48,462 nucleotides of DNA from Insolitispirillum peregrinum (GTDB lineage: Bacteria > Pseudomonadota > Alphaproteobacteria > Rhodospirillales > Rhodospirillaceae). A program made the position numbers and the translations under genes. Below, one piece after another: positions 15,728 to 24,122 of the stretch (position 1 is its first letter; every line of letters starts with the position of its first letter). Location of the stretch: the NCBI RefSeq assembly GCF_042665255.1, contig NZ_JBHTCD010000033.1; one strand, given 5' to 3'. The notes under the pieces are model-generated. The model saw only the letters and a program-made list of their open reading frames with translations, made no database searches and was not told the DNA's origin.

Positions 15728-17632
15728 CTAATCCTGCGACGTTTCCGGCAGGTCGCCACCGGCCCAGACCGGCTGCGCCACCCGACGGTTTTCGATCCGG
15801 TTGAGGGCCGTTTCAGCACGGTCGAGGTTTTTCAGGATGGTGCGGGCCAGCGGCCCGCCTGAACCGGTCGAGCGGTGTACCGCCAGCGCATCGCGGAACG
15901 ACAGCGCCGCCAGCCGCATGTATTCCGGGTCGCCGGTATGACGTGCCAGCAGGAACAGCGCCGAGCCCATGTTGTTGCGGGTGGCGGCATACAGCAGCGG
16001 TGATGCCTCGGCAGAGCGGATTTCCAGCGCCGACTGGCAGACATCCACCGCCTTTTGCAAAATATCGGTGTTCTTCAGGTGATCGCCATAAACCTGCAAC
16101 ACCTGACCAATGGCGGTCATCACATCGGCCCAACGCCACGGGCTTTCAAAGCGGGGAAAGGCGGTCAGCGCGGTTTGATAATGCGACAGCGCCTCGCGCA
16201 GCGCCTGTTCGTCACCGCTGACCATATCAATGCGGAACTGCACCGCCCCCAGCCGCACATGCAGGTTGCCCCACGCGCGCGGGTCATGATTGCGCTGCAT
16301 GCCGGACAGGGCATTGGTGAAGGCATCGGCAGCCCGCCGCAGTATCCCTTCGTCATTGGTTTTCTCGGCCCGTTCCAGCAGCAACAGCCCCAGCGCCTTG
16401 TTCAGTGAAACCCGGTCTTCGGTGGTTTCATGCGGCATGTCGGGCAAAGCGGCCTGATAGCACTGGATTGCCGCATCAATCAGCTGGGTCCGGCCAAAAG
16501 CCAACCCGGCCTGTGCGGCAATGTGCCCGAACATCGCCCGCACGGTCGCCTGTTCGGCAGGAGTCAGACTGGAAGGAGGCTGCAAGGCAATCGCCGCCGC
16601 CTGTTCGGCCAGAATCGGCAGCAACGGATAATCGGTGCTGGGCTTGCCAGCCGCCGCAGCCATCGCCGCCCCGCGCAACAGGGCGCCCCAGGTTTCATCA
16701 AAATCGCCCGGCACCACCAGCAGGGCGTCCTGCGGAAAGAATCCCGGTTCGTCGGTATCCGGCAGGGTCTTGTTGCTGAAGTACATCGAGATCACCCGGC
16801 CTTCAGCATCTTCACCACCCCACACCAGCACGTCGGCCTTTTCCGCTGCCTGCAACGGACGCGCCTGCAAGCGGGCCTGCCGCAAATCGCGCACCGCAAT
16901 GCCTTCCGGTGGGGCCGGAAAATCGTTGGTGGTGGCCCGCGTCACCAGTCCGTCCAGATTGGCCAGCGTTTCCAGCAGGTAGGGGCGCTGGTCGTATTCC
17001 GCATCCAGTGACAGCGAGGTAATCGCCACCGTGCGCGGACGACGGCGGGCGGCGGTTCGGCCCCCACGGAACACGTCAACCAGCCGGTCGAGAAGACCCT
17101 GTCGCTGGAACGAGGCATTCAGGTGGTGCATCGGCACCGGCTGCGGGTCGATGGGCATGAACGGCACCAGCGCCCCGCCAGCGGCTGGCGGAGCGGGCAA
17201 CGCCGCCTGCCCACCGGCCTTGAGGGGGGAGGGTGTCGGCGGGGTCGAACTGGTTACCGGGGCCTTGGGCGGTTGCGCGGGCGTCGAGGCCAGCTTTTCG
17301 TCACTGTCCCGCAGGCGCTTGGCCATCCGGGTCATGATTTTCAGCGCCGCCTGCGGATCCTTTTCGATCATTTTCAGGAAGTCGGCGCGCGGGATCACTT
17401 CCAGCTTGGTGGTGGTTTCCGCCCGGGCCGAGGTATTGCGCGGCCCCTGATCAAGAACCCCCATTTCCCCCAGCAGTTCGCCTTTGCTCAGTCCACCGAT
17501 ACGCGCCGGCCCCGAGGGACCGTTCTTGAGCAGCTCAACCCGTCCAGCCTCGATGATATAGGCGCAGTCGCTGGCGTCACCTTCCTGATAGATGAACTCG
17601 CCGGTCTTGTAGGTACGGGTTTCCTTGCTCAC
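15728..17632 (-). CDS. Cyclic-nucleotide-binding domain fused to TPR-like repeats
   Basis: Predicted protein of 634 residues. Residues 1-115 form a CNB domain: GEFIYQEGD, then the phosphate-binding cassette GELLGEMG...GPRNTSARA (51-71), with Arg65 and Thr67/Ser68 in the places that hold the cyclic phosphate in CRP. There is no helix-turn-helix. A Pro-rich linker (about 116-160) leads to an unrecognised middle region (about 195-340), then helical TPR-like repeats to the end. GTG start at 17632. The protein may sense cAMP or cGMP and change a protein interaction; ligand and partner are unknown. The Cys/His-tail gene lies 126 bases upstream on the same strand. Confidence 0.85.
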   Translation of the reverse strand: MSKETRTYKTGEFIYQEGDASDCAYIIEAGRVELLKNGPSGPARIGGLSKGELLGEMGVLDQGPRNTSARAETTTKLEVIPRADFLKMIEKDPQAALKIMTRMAKRLRDSDEKLASTPAQPPKAPVTSSTPPTPSPLKAGGQAALPAPPAAGGALVPFMPIDPQPVPMHHLNASFQRQGLLDRLVDVFRGGRTAARRRPRTVAITSLSLDAEYDQRPYLLETLANLDGLVTRATTNDFPAPPEGIAVRDLRQARLQARPLQAAEKADVLVWGGEDAEGRVISMYFSNKTLPDTDEPGFFPQDALLVVPGDFDETWGALLRGAAMAAAAGKPSTDYPLLPILAEQAAAIALQPPSSLTPAEQATVRAMFGHIAAQAGLAFGRTQLIDAAIQCYQAALPDMPHETTEDRVSLNKALGLLLLERAEKTNDEGILRRAADAFTNALSGMQRNHDPRAWGNLHVRLGAVQFRIDMVSGDEQALREALSHYQTALTAFPRFESPWRWADVMTAIGQVLQVYGDHLKNTDILQKAVDVCQSALEIRSAEASPLLYAATRNNMGSALFLLARHTGDPEYMRLAALSFRDALAVHRSTGSGGPLARTILKNLDRAETALNRIENRRVAQPVWAGGDLPETSQD

Positions 17633-17758
17633 GATTGCCTGCTGACCCTTTGCGCGCTGCTGCCTGTCTCTGGCGAAGGACCAGCTTACGGCCCAGTCCT
17701 TACCGAGAGGTTATGGAAAGACGGTTTGTCCCGATCATCTGCCGACAAACCAGAGGGA

Positions 17759-18097
17759 TCAGTGGTGATGCCCACCACAGCAGGACGACCCGGCCCCACA
17801 GCTTTCGCCCTCGTCAGCAGCCACCACCACAGCGTCCTGATCAGTCCCGGCGGGGGCGGTCGGCGGGGTCACGCCCGGAGCATAGCGGATCACGCCCTGA
17901 TAAATGCGGGCTTCGACCCCGTTGCGCATGGCCGAGATATAGCGCTCGTCGTTCTCGTCCCGCTCCATGGCCAGCGTGATGATGCCGCTTTCCAGCTCGG
18001 TGCTGGCCTGCTTGTCCTCAATACCGTGCGCCTTGGCAATCGAAGCAACCAGCGCATTGATCTCGTCGAAGTGCTCACGCTGTTCCACGTTTCTCAT
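17759..18097 (-). CDS. Small protein with C-terminal Cys/His cluster
   Basis: Predicted protein of 112 residues, family not recognised. The first 75 residues look like a compact helical domain (HFDEINALVASIAKAHGIE; ITLAMERDENDERYISAM). A Pro/Ala/Val linker follows, and the end reads ESCGAGSSCCGGHHH: three Cys and three His in the last 14 residues, a likely metal site (Zn, Cu, Ni or an iron cofactor). Two starts fit: ATG 18097 overlaps an AGGAAGG sequence too closely, while GTG 18088 has it nine bases upstream. The upstream leader contains a terminator and a possible structured RNA. It may be co-transcribed with the CNB-TPR gene. Confidence 0.65.
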   Translation of the reverse strand: MRNVEQREHFDEINALVASIAKAHGIEDKQASTELESGIITLAMERDENDERYISAMRNGVEARIYQGVIRYAPGVTPPTAPAGTDQDAVVVAADEGESCGAGSSCCGGHHH

Positions 18098-18195
18098 CCT
18101 TCCTGTGGTCTGTCGGGCAAAAACTGCGGCCTTCGCCAGCGACAATAAAGGCCCTTGGGACAGCAAGAGCAAGAGAAAGCAAAACGGCCACAACA

Positions 18196-18232
18196 GAAAA
18201 ACCCCCTGCACCGGGGGGAATGGTGCAGGGGG
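18196..18232 (-). terminator. Strong minus-strand terminator with no gene before it
   Basis: Perfect 11-base arms CCCCCTGCACC (18202-18212) and GGTGCAGGGGG (18222-18232), followed on the minus strand by TTTTTCTGTT. The next minus-strand gene upstream is far to the right beyond the plus-strand GT operon, so the terminator must end a short RNA started in 18240-18430 or act as an attenuator for the gene at 18097. Confidence 0.8.
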
Positions 18233-18398
18233 TGCAGTATCGGAAGCCGGCAGCGGGCCTATGACGCGCAGGGGGATGGACGTACACCCAATGCCAACCG
18301 GTCAAGGGGGTTAACCGGGGGCTTCCGAACTGATGCAGTCGTCACGGAAGATCGGCGACAGGTCACACGATCAACAGACATCTACGTCGGTGTCGTGG
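18196..18398 (-). ncRNA. Candidate small RNA or regulatory leader
   Basis: Between a plausible minus-strand promoter (18404-18433) and a strong terminator (18196-18232) lie about 165 bases with matching arms: CGGAAGCC (18241-18248) pairs with GGCTTCCG (18320-18327), enclosing further stems such as CCGGTCAA/TTAACCGG (one mismatch). There is no convincing reading frame. The size and shape fit a small RNA of about 200 nt or a riboswitch-like leader for the Cys/His-tail gene. I could not match it to 6S, SRP, RNase P, tmRNA, cobalamin, TPP or FMN consensus words. Confidence 0.4.
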
Positions 18399-18403
18399 GA
18401 GTC

Positions 18404-18433
18404 ATCATGGCAAAAACCAATCTAATTGGTCAA
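18404..18433 (-). promoter_or_regulatory. Candidate promoter for the minus-strand RNA
   Basis: On the minus strand TTGACC (18428-18433) is followed after 18 bases by CATGAT (18404-18409), giving 5/6 and 4/6 matches to consensus. Transcription would begin near 18397 and run into the hairpins at 18196-18327. Confidence 0.4.
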
Positions 18434-18572
18434 GTTATTTTCACGCATCCACGCCATTCCCCCCTGCACGGCTGTTGCAATCCGGCCAGCCCTGCTGGAT
18501 AGTCCCTGCCGGACCAGCCTGTTACCGCGGGTCCGTTCCTTCTGGCCCCGACCCTCTGGCAGCGCCCTCCCG

Positions 18573-20000
18573 ATGAGCCACGATCTTCCGCCGACTTCCC
18601 CCGCGCCGTCTCCGTCCGCGCCGGTGTTGCCGCAGGCCGCCGCCGAGGCCCTGTTTCAACAGGGCGTCAGCGCTCATAACAGCGGCGATCTGGAACAGGC
18701 TGCCCGCCTGTATGGTCTGGTGTTGAAGGAAATGCCCGCCCACACCTTGGCCCTGAACAATCTGGCCGTCGCCCTGCGCCGCCTGCACTGCAAACCTGCC
18801 GCTGACGCCCTGTATCTGCGCGCCATGGCCCTGTCACCCGATACCCCCAACCTGACCGCGCTGGTCAATCGCGGCAACGTGCTGCGCGATCTGGGCCGGT
18901 ATCAGGATGCCTGTGCCTCGTACTATCAGGCATTGGCACATGATTCCGACTGCCGGGGAGCCTGGTACGGGCTGGGGCTGGTCCTGCGCGACATGAAGAA
19001 AATCGACGACTCGATTGCCGCGCTGGAAAAGACCCTGTCCTTTACCCCCGACGACCCCGAAGTCCAGTGGGACCTGTCGCATTCGCTGCTGTGCAAGGGT
19101 GACCTGCTGCGCGGCTTTGCCCTGTACGAATCCCGCTGGCGGCTGAAGGGCGTCCAGCGTCCCCGCTACCCCTGGCCGGAATGGGACGGCAAGGCTCCGC
19201 TGACCGGCAAGACCCTGCTGCTGTACGGCGAACAGGGCTTTGGGGATGTGTTGCAATGCCTGCGCTTCATCCCGCTGGTGGCCGCACTGGGGGCCAAAGT
19301 GGTCCTGCACGTCCGCCCCGAGCTGGTCAGCCTGCTGGCCGGGCAATTCCCTGCCGTCAGCCAGATCATCGTGCGGGACGCCACCCCGCCCGCCGGGTGC
19401 TGTGATCTGGTGGCCCCGTTGATGTCCCTGCCGTGGTTGCTGGGGCTGCGGCGCGAAGACATTCCGCGCGCGCCTTACATCACACCGCCGTCCATCCCGG
19501 TCAGGCTGCCGCAACAGGCCGCACAGGCCGCCTTGCGAATTGGCCTGTGCTGGCAGGGCAGCCCGACGCACAAGAACGACCACAACCGCTCGATGCCGTT
19601 CCAGCATCTGGTATCCCTGCTGCGCTTTCCACAGGTGGCGCTGTTCAGCCTGCAAAAAGGCAAGGCCGCCAGCGAGCCTGCCGACTGGAACATCGCCAGC
19701 ATGATCACCATTCTGGACCCGCTGCTGAAAAGTTTCCGCGAAACTGCGGCGGTCATCGCCCACCTTGATCTGGTGATCGCCGTTGATACCTCGGTGATGC
19801 ATCTGGCCGCCGCGATGGGCAAACCCGTCTGGCTGCTGTTGCCGGTCAGCCATGACTGGCGCATTGATGCCAATGACAGCATACAGACCTGGTACCCCTC
19901 GGTACGGGTTTTCAAACAGCCGTCCCATGGCGACTGGGCCGGGGTGATGGCGCAGGTTGAAACGGCGCTGGAACGCGCCATCCAGCACAAAACATTCTGA
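18573..20000 (+). CDS. TPR protein with GT9-like glycosyltransferase domain
   Basis: Predicted protein of 475 residues. Four to five TPR units occupy about 25-190 (ALFQQGVSAHNSGDLEQAARLY, LNNLAVALRRL, LVNRGNVLRDLGRYQDA). The C-terminal half carries LLLYGEQGFGDVLQCLRF, LCWQGSPTHKNDHNRSM and IAVDTSVMHLAAAMGKPVW, the blocks of heptosyltransferase-like (GT9) domains. Such fusions are common in Rhodospirillales and probably glycosylate surface sugars or proteins; the acceptor is unknown. ATG at 18573 lacks a clear ribosome site. The gamma-glutamyltransferase gene begins 22 bases later. Confidence 0.85.
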   Translation: MSHDLPPTSPAPSPSAPVLPQAAAEALFQQGVSAHNSGDLEQAARLYGLVLKEMPAHTLALNNLAVALRRLHCKPAADALYLRAMALSPDTPNLTALVNRGNVLRDLGRYQDACASYYQALAHDSDCRGAWYGLGLVLRDMKKIDDSIAALEKTLSFTPDDPEVQWDLSHSLLCKGDLLRGFALYESRWRLKGVQRPRYPWPEWDGKAPLTGKTLLLYGEQGFGDVLQCLRFIPLVAALGAKVVLHVRPELVSLLAGQFPAVSQIIVRDATPPAGCCDLVAPLMSLPWLLGLRREDIPRAPYITPPSIPVRLPQQAAQAALRIGLCWQGSPTHKNDHNRSMPFQHLVSLLRFPQVALFSLQKGKAASEPADWNIASMITILDPLLKSFRETAAVIAHLDLVIAVDTSVMHLAAAMGKPVWLLLPVSHDWRIDANDSIQTWYPSVRVFKQPSHGDWAGVMAQVETALERAIQHKTF

Positions 20001-20022
20001 TCTTCAAGGACACTCACACAGC

Positions 20023-21963
20023 ATGATCGATACGGAACAGGCTCTTTCGGTCCCCTCTCGCCGGTCGCTGCGCGCGGGCTTGTCTCAGGCTGCGGCGGCG
20101 CTGGCCCTGCTGGCTCTGGCCGGGTGCGCCTCGGCCCCCGAACAGGCCGCGGCTCCGCAGGCCCCGGCCAAGACAGCATCGACGGTCCCGGCCCCGGTTG
20201 CCCCCGAACCGGCCTCGCGCATTGAAGCCAGGGCCCCGGTCGAGCGCGACCATGCGATGGTGGTTGCCGCCAACCCGCTGGCGGCTCAGGCGGGCCGCGA
20301 AATCCTTGAAGCCGGTGGCAATGCCATTGATGCCGCCATTGCCGTGCAGGCCATGCTGGGGCTGGTCGAGCCGCAATCTTCGGGCATTGGCGGCGGTGCC
20401 TTTCTGCTGAACTGGAATGCCAGCCAGCGGCAACTGATCACCTGGGATGGCCGTGAAACCGCCCCTGCCGCCGTCACCCCGTCGCTGTTCCTGAAACCCG
20501 ACGGCACCCCGATGAGCTTCAACGATGCGATGATCGGTGGCCGCGCCGTCGGCACCCCCGGCGTGCTGCGCATGCTGGCGGCTGCCCATGCCCGCCAGGG
20601 GGCCCTGCCGTGGAAGGCGCTGTTCAAGCCCGCCATCACTCTGGCCGAGGCCGGGTTCCCGATCAGTGAACGCCTGCACACCTCGATCGAGGCCGATCAG
20701 GCGGCGCTGGCACAGAACCCGGTCACCCGCGCCTACTTCCTTGATGCCCAGGGCAAGCCGCTGGCGGCTGGCACCATTCGCCGCAATCCGGCCTATGCCG
20801 CCACCCTGCGCGAAATTGCCGAGCGCGGGGCCGATGCCTTTTACACCGGCAAGATCGCCCAGGACATCGTCGATGCCGTCCGTGGCCAGAAGGCCAACCC
20901 CGGCCTGCTGACCCTCGCCGACCTCAAGGGCTATCAGGCACAGGCGCAGGCCCCGGTCTGCACCCCGTGGAAAAGCTATTCGGTCTGCGGTATGGGGCTG
21001 CCCAGTTCGGGCGGGGTGACCGTCGGTCAGATGCTGAAGCTGATCGAACGCTTTGACACCTCGAAACTGTCCCCGACCGGTGCCCAGACCGCCCACCTGC
21101 TGGCCGAAGCCGGACGTCTGGCCTTTGCCGACCGCAACGCCTATCTCGCCGACGGGGCGTTCTTTGCCGTTCCGGTCGAAGGCCTGCTGGCCCCGAACTA
21201 CCTGCAACAGCGCTCGGCCCTGATCGACCCCACCAAGGCGATGACCGACGCCCAGCCGGGCACTCCGGCGATGGCCCCCAAAGTGGTCTCTGCCGAACCC
21301 TCGGCCCTGCCGTCGACCTCGCACCTGTCGATCGTCGATGCCAAGGGCAACGCGGTGTCGATGACCACCTCGATTGAAAACAGCTTTGGCTCGCGGTTGA
21401 TGGTCGACGGCTTCATGCTGAACAACCAGTTGACCGATTTCTCGTTCGTCCCGGACATCAACGGCCGTCCGGTGGCCAACAGCGTCCAGCCGAACAAGCG
21501 TCCGCTCAGCTCGATGAGCCCGACGATGGTCTTTGACCGCGACGGCAAGCTGACGCTGGTGGTCGGCAGCCCCGGCGGCAGCCAGATCATCGGTTATGTT
21601 GCCCAGACGCTGGTTGCCATTCTTGACCAGAAGCTCGACCCGCAGACCGCCGTCAGCCTGCCGCACGTCCTGAACCGCGACCGGGACGAAACCGAAGTCG
21701 AAAGCGATGCCCTGAAGGCCCCGCTGGAAGCCCTCGGCCACAAGGTGAAGGTGGGCCCGATGACCAGCGGCCTGCATGTGATCCAGATCGCCAAGGCCAA
21801 GCCGAAGCCGAAGGCCGAGGAAGACAGCCAGCCGAAGACCGCCGAGGACAACAAGGAAGCTCCGGCCCCGCTGGTGGCCAAGCCGGTGGTGCAGGCTGCC
21901 CCGGCAACCGTGCTGATCGGTGGCGCTGACCCCCGCCGCGAAGGCGTCGCCACCGGCTATTGA
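20023..21963 (+). CDS. ggt: Gamma-glutamyltransferase, lipoprotein form
   Basis: Predicted protein of 646 residues. It cleaves or transfers the gamma-glutamyl group of glutathione in the periplasm, after self-cleavage at a threonine. The lipobox LAGC (Cys35) predicts a lipid anchor. Arg144 (DGRET) matches the substrate-binding arginine; Thr432 in STSHLSIVD is the nucleophile and start of the small subunit; GSPGGSQI (about 535) and the final GGADPRREGVATGY are conserved. An unusual low-complexity Lys/Pro/Glu/Ala segment of about 45 residues interrupts the small subunit just before GGADPRR. Upstream in-frame codons from 19957 overlap the GT gene and are not used. A strong terminator follows. 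Confidence 0.93.
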   Translation: MIDTEQALSVPSRRSLRAGLSQAAAALALLALAGCASAPEQAAAPQAPAKTASTVPAPVAPEPASRIEARAPVERDHAMVVAANPLAAQAGREILEAGGNAIDAAIAVQAMLGLVEPQSSGIGGGAFLLNWNASQRQLITWDGRETAPAAVTPSLFLKPDGTPMSFNDAMIGGRAVGTPGVLRMLAAAHARQGALPWKALFKPAITLAEAGFPISERLHTSIEADQAALAQNPVTRAYFLDAQGKPLAAGTIRRNPAYAATLREIAERGADAFYTGKIAQDIVDAVRGQKANPGLLTLADLKGYQAQAQAPVCTPWKSYSVCGMGLPSSGGVTVGQMLKLIERFDTSKLSPTGAQTAHLLAEAGRLAFADRNAYLADGAFFAVPVEGLLAPNYLQQRSALIDPTKAMTDAQPGTPAMAPKVVSAEPSALPSTSHLSIVDAKGNAVSMTTSIENSFGSRLMVDGFMLNNQLTDFSFVPDINGRPVANSVQPNKRPLSSMSPTMVFDRDGKLTLVVGSPGGSQIIGYVAQTLVAILDQKLDPQTAVSLPHVLNRDRDETEVESDALKAPLEALGHKVKVGPMTSGLHVIQIAKAKPKPKAEEDSQPKTAEDNKEAPAPLVAKPVVQAAPATVLIGGADPRREGVATGY

Positions 21964-21986
21964 TCTGGCGTTTCGCCTGTTTTCAC

Positions 21987-22018
21987 CCCCTCTGCCCTGT
22001 GGCAGAGGGGTTTTTTTT
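21987..22018 (+). terminator. Terminator after ggt
   Basis: Perfect stem CCCCTCTGCC/GGCAGAGGGG with a CTGT loop and a run of eight T. It lies 23 bases after the ggt stop codon, so the downstream methyltransferase gene needs its own promoter. Confidence 0.95.
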
Positions 22019-22099
22019 ACGCCTGAAATGGAACACGGGCCGGAGATCGCTCGACCATCCGTATAAGTCATCAACAGACTTGCCACGGACTGGTGACCC

Positions 22100-24058
22100 A
22101 TGCTTCCTCAACTTGCTTCGATGCTTTTAAAAGCCCATGGCCCGTGCCGTGCCCTGCATGTCGGGGCCAGCGACACCGGCACCCTCGACCTGCTGCTGCT
22201 GGATGGCTGCGACGCCTGGATGGAAAGCGGGCACCTGCCTCACCCGCGCAGCCTGCCTGCCGGACAGCAGCCGCCCTCCGGGCCGGTTGATGCCCTGATC
22301 GTTGAAGTGTCCGGTCCGGACCAGCCGCTGGCGGTTCTCGAGCGTCTGCACGACAGGCTTGCCACGCCGTCGGTGCTGGTTCTGGCCGCTGGCGGCCATG
22401 CCCGCCCACCGGTTGAGCAATGGCTGTTCAAGACGGGCTGGCGACGTCACCCGACCTCGGTCACCGTTGCCAGTTACCCGGCGTTGCAAGAGGATCGCCT
22501 GCCCGATGTGGTGCTGTATCAGCGGAGTCCCGCCGCAACCCGCTGGCCGATGGGGGAACAGCCCGCCGACAAACTGCGCGATGGCAGCAGCCGGGCCGAT
22601 GCCGACCTTGTGCGGTATGCGCTGGCGGCGCAGTCTGTTCGTCCCGGTGACTGTGTGGTCGTTTGCAGCTGTGGCGCGGGATACGGCGCGGCGATGATCG
22701 TGGCACAGGCTGCGGCGGGTCAGGTCATCGGCATTGATTCCGATGCCAGCGCCGTCGCCTATGCCAACGCCCACTACGCCCGTCCGGGACTGAGCTATCA
22801 GCAGGGCGACCCCGCCCTGCTGGAGCAGAGTCCCGATGCGTCGGTCGATCTGGTGGTGGCGATGGATACCCTTGCCCTGACGGCTGACTGGCAGGCGGCA
22901 TTGCAGGCCTTTCGCCGCATCCTGAAACCCGATGGTCGCCTGATTGTCAGCGTGCCCGATCAATGGAGCACAGAGTCCACCCAACGGGGCTTTGACTGGG
23001 CCACCCTCAACGATGGTCTCAGCGCGCACTTCATCGTCGAAGCCCGCTATCTTCAGGCGGCACCCGGCGGGGTCAAGCTCCAGCGCTCGCCGCGCCTGTT
23101 GCAGCAGGTGGCGCTGGACAGCGCAACCGGGTCGGACTGGATCATTGCCGTTGCTTCGGTCAACCCGCTGGAGGACGGTGCCGCCCGGCGGGATGCGTTC
23201 TGCCATCCGGCCTTTGCCTCGGCGCTGGCTGCCAATCCGCTGCCGGTGATCGACTTTGCCGCTGGCTATGACAACCCCTACCTCTATCGCCCGCTGGTCC
23301 AGATGGGCGAGCGACTGAAAGACAACAACCGCCTGTATCGTCTGGCCTGTCTGGCGATGGAGTTGTCCCGCTCCGGCTCGGTCGATCAGGGGGCGGCCCT
23401 GTGCGTCGCCGGGTATCAGGCGCTGGAACATCGCAATGGGCAGGTGATCGGCCAACTGATGCCGTACCTGCTGGGCTATGTCGAAGAAACCGCCGCCGAG
23501 GCAGCCAGCACTCCGCATCTGGTGCGCTGGCGTCTGTCGATTGCCTTTCTGATCGGACGACTGTTCAGCCTGCGCGGTGAGGACCAGCAGGCCCTTGACT
23601 GGTTCCGGCAGGCGGCCACCATGGACTGGGTGCCATTTTCCCCCCTGCTGGCCACCAAGGCCATCGCTTCCTGCTTCCACGCCGCCACCCTGTTGTTGGC
23701 CCGCGAGCAGGACAGCGAGGCCAAGGCCCTGTTCCAGCGCGGGCTGGAAATCTCGCTGCACGCCCTCGCCCAGCCGTCGCAGGCAATCATCGGTTCGCTG
23801 GAGGCCCCGATCCCCTTCGCCATGCAGGAAATTGCCGAAGTGGCCGACATGGGCAGCCAATGCGCACTGGCAATCCACGCCTGGCCCCTGTTGGCCCGCG
23901 ATCGCGGCCTGTTCTGGCGTCAGATCGACGTCAAACGCTTTGGGGTGGTGAGCTGGGCCAAGCATCTGGAGACCATCAACGCCCATCTGCAACAGCGCCT
24001 GCAAACCATTCAAAGCGACCAGCGGGCCGCTCGCCGGGCAATGGCCGCCGCCCAGTAA
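22100..24058 (+). CDS. SAM-dependent methyltransferase with helical repeat C terminus
   Basis: Predicted protein of 652 residues. Residues 180-300 form a class I methyltransferase fold: motif I is VVVCSCGAGYG (186-196), with Asp213 in VIGIDSD holding the SAM ribose, and a late block AFRRILKPDGRLIVSVP. Residues 1-145 look like a second alpha/beta unit lacking the SAM motif. After about 380 the protein is helical, with TPR-like spacing (RGEDQQALDWFRQA, EQDSEAKALFQRGLEIS). The substrate is unknown; modification of surface sugars would fit the TPR-glycosyltransferase upstream. A bidirectional terminator follows. Confidence 0.8.
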   Translation: MLPQLASMLLKAHGPCRALHVGASDTGTLDLLLLDGCDAWMESGHLPHPRSLPAGQQPPSGPVDALIVEVSGPDQPLAVLERLHDRLATPSVLVLAAGGHARPPVEQWLFKTGWRRHPTSVTVASYPALQEDRLPDVVLYQRSPAATRWPMGEQPADKLRDGSSRADADLVRYALAAQSVRPGDCVVVCSCGAGYGAAMIVAQAAAGQVIGIDSDASAVAYANAHYARPGLSYQQGDPALLEQSPDASVDLVVAMDTLALTADWQAALQAFRRILKPDGRLIVSVPDQWSTESTQRGFDWATLNDGLSAHFIVEARYLQAAPGGVKLQRSPRLLQQVALDSATGSDWIIAVASVNPLEDGAARRDAFCHPAFASALAANPLPVIDFAAGYDNPYLYRPLVQMGERLKDNNRLYRLACLAMELSRSGSVDQGAALCVAGYQALEHRNGQVIGQLMPYLLGYVEETAAEAASTPHLVRWRLSIAFLIGRLFSLRGEDQQALDWFRQAATMDWVPFSPLLATKAIASCFHAATLLLAREQDSEAKALFQRGLEISLHALAQPSQAIIGSLEAPIPFAMQEIAEVADMGSQCALAIHAWPLLARDRGLFWRQIDVKRFGVVSWAKHLETINAHLQQRLQTIQSDQRAARRAMAAAQ

Positions 24059-24072
24059 TGGCTGCAAAACAA

Positions 24073-24101
24073 AACCCCCCGCCAGTCACTGGCGGGGGGT
24101 T
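24073..24101. terminator. Bidirectional terminator between methyltransferase and actP
   Basis: Perfect 13-base arms AACCCCCCGCCAG and CTGGCGGGGGGTT with a three-base loop. The plus strand continues TGTTGTCTG; the minus strand continues TTGTTTTGC after its own GGTT. It serves both convergent genes. Confidence 0.9.
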
Positions 24102-24122
24102 TGTTGTCTGCGTCACACTATT

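Noticed and set aside
18202..18232. Terminator read as ending a plus-strand gene
   Set aside because: The T-tract is on the minus strand and no plus-strand gene ends before it.
18196..18398. Assignment of the candidate RNA to 6S RNA or a named riboswitch
   Set aside because: The conserved words of the families I could recall are absent; no covariance search could be run.
20014..22101. Minus-strand open frame of 695 codons
   Set aside because: Antisense to gamma-glutamyltransferase; Arg/Gly/Gln/His-rich composition and no domain.
22127..24067. Minus-strand open frame of 646 codons
   Set aside because: Antisense to the methyltransferase gene; shadow composition.
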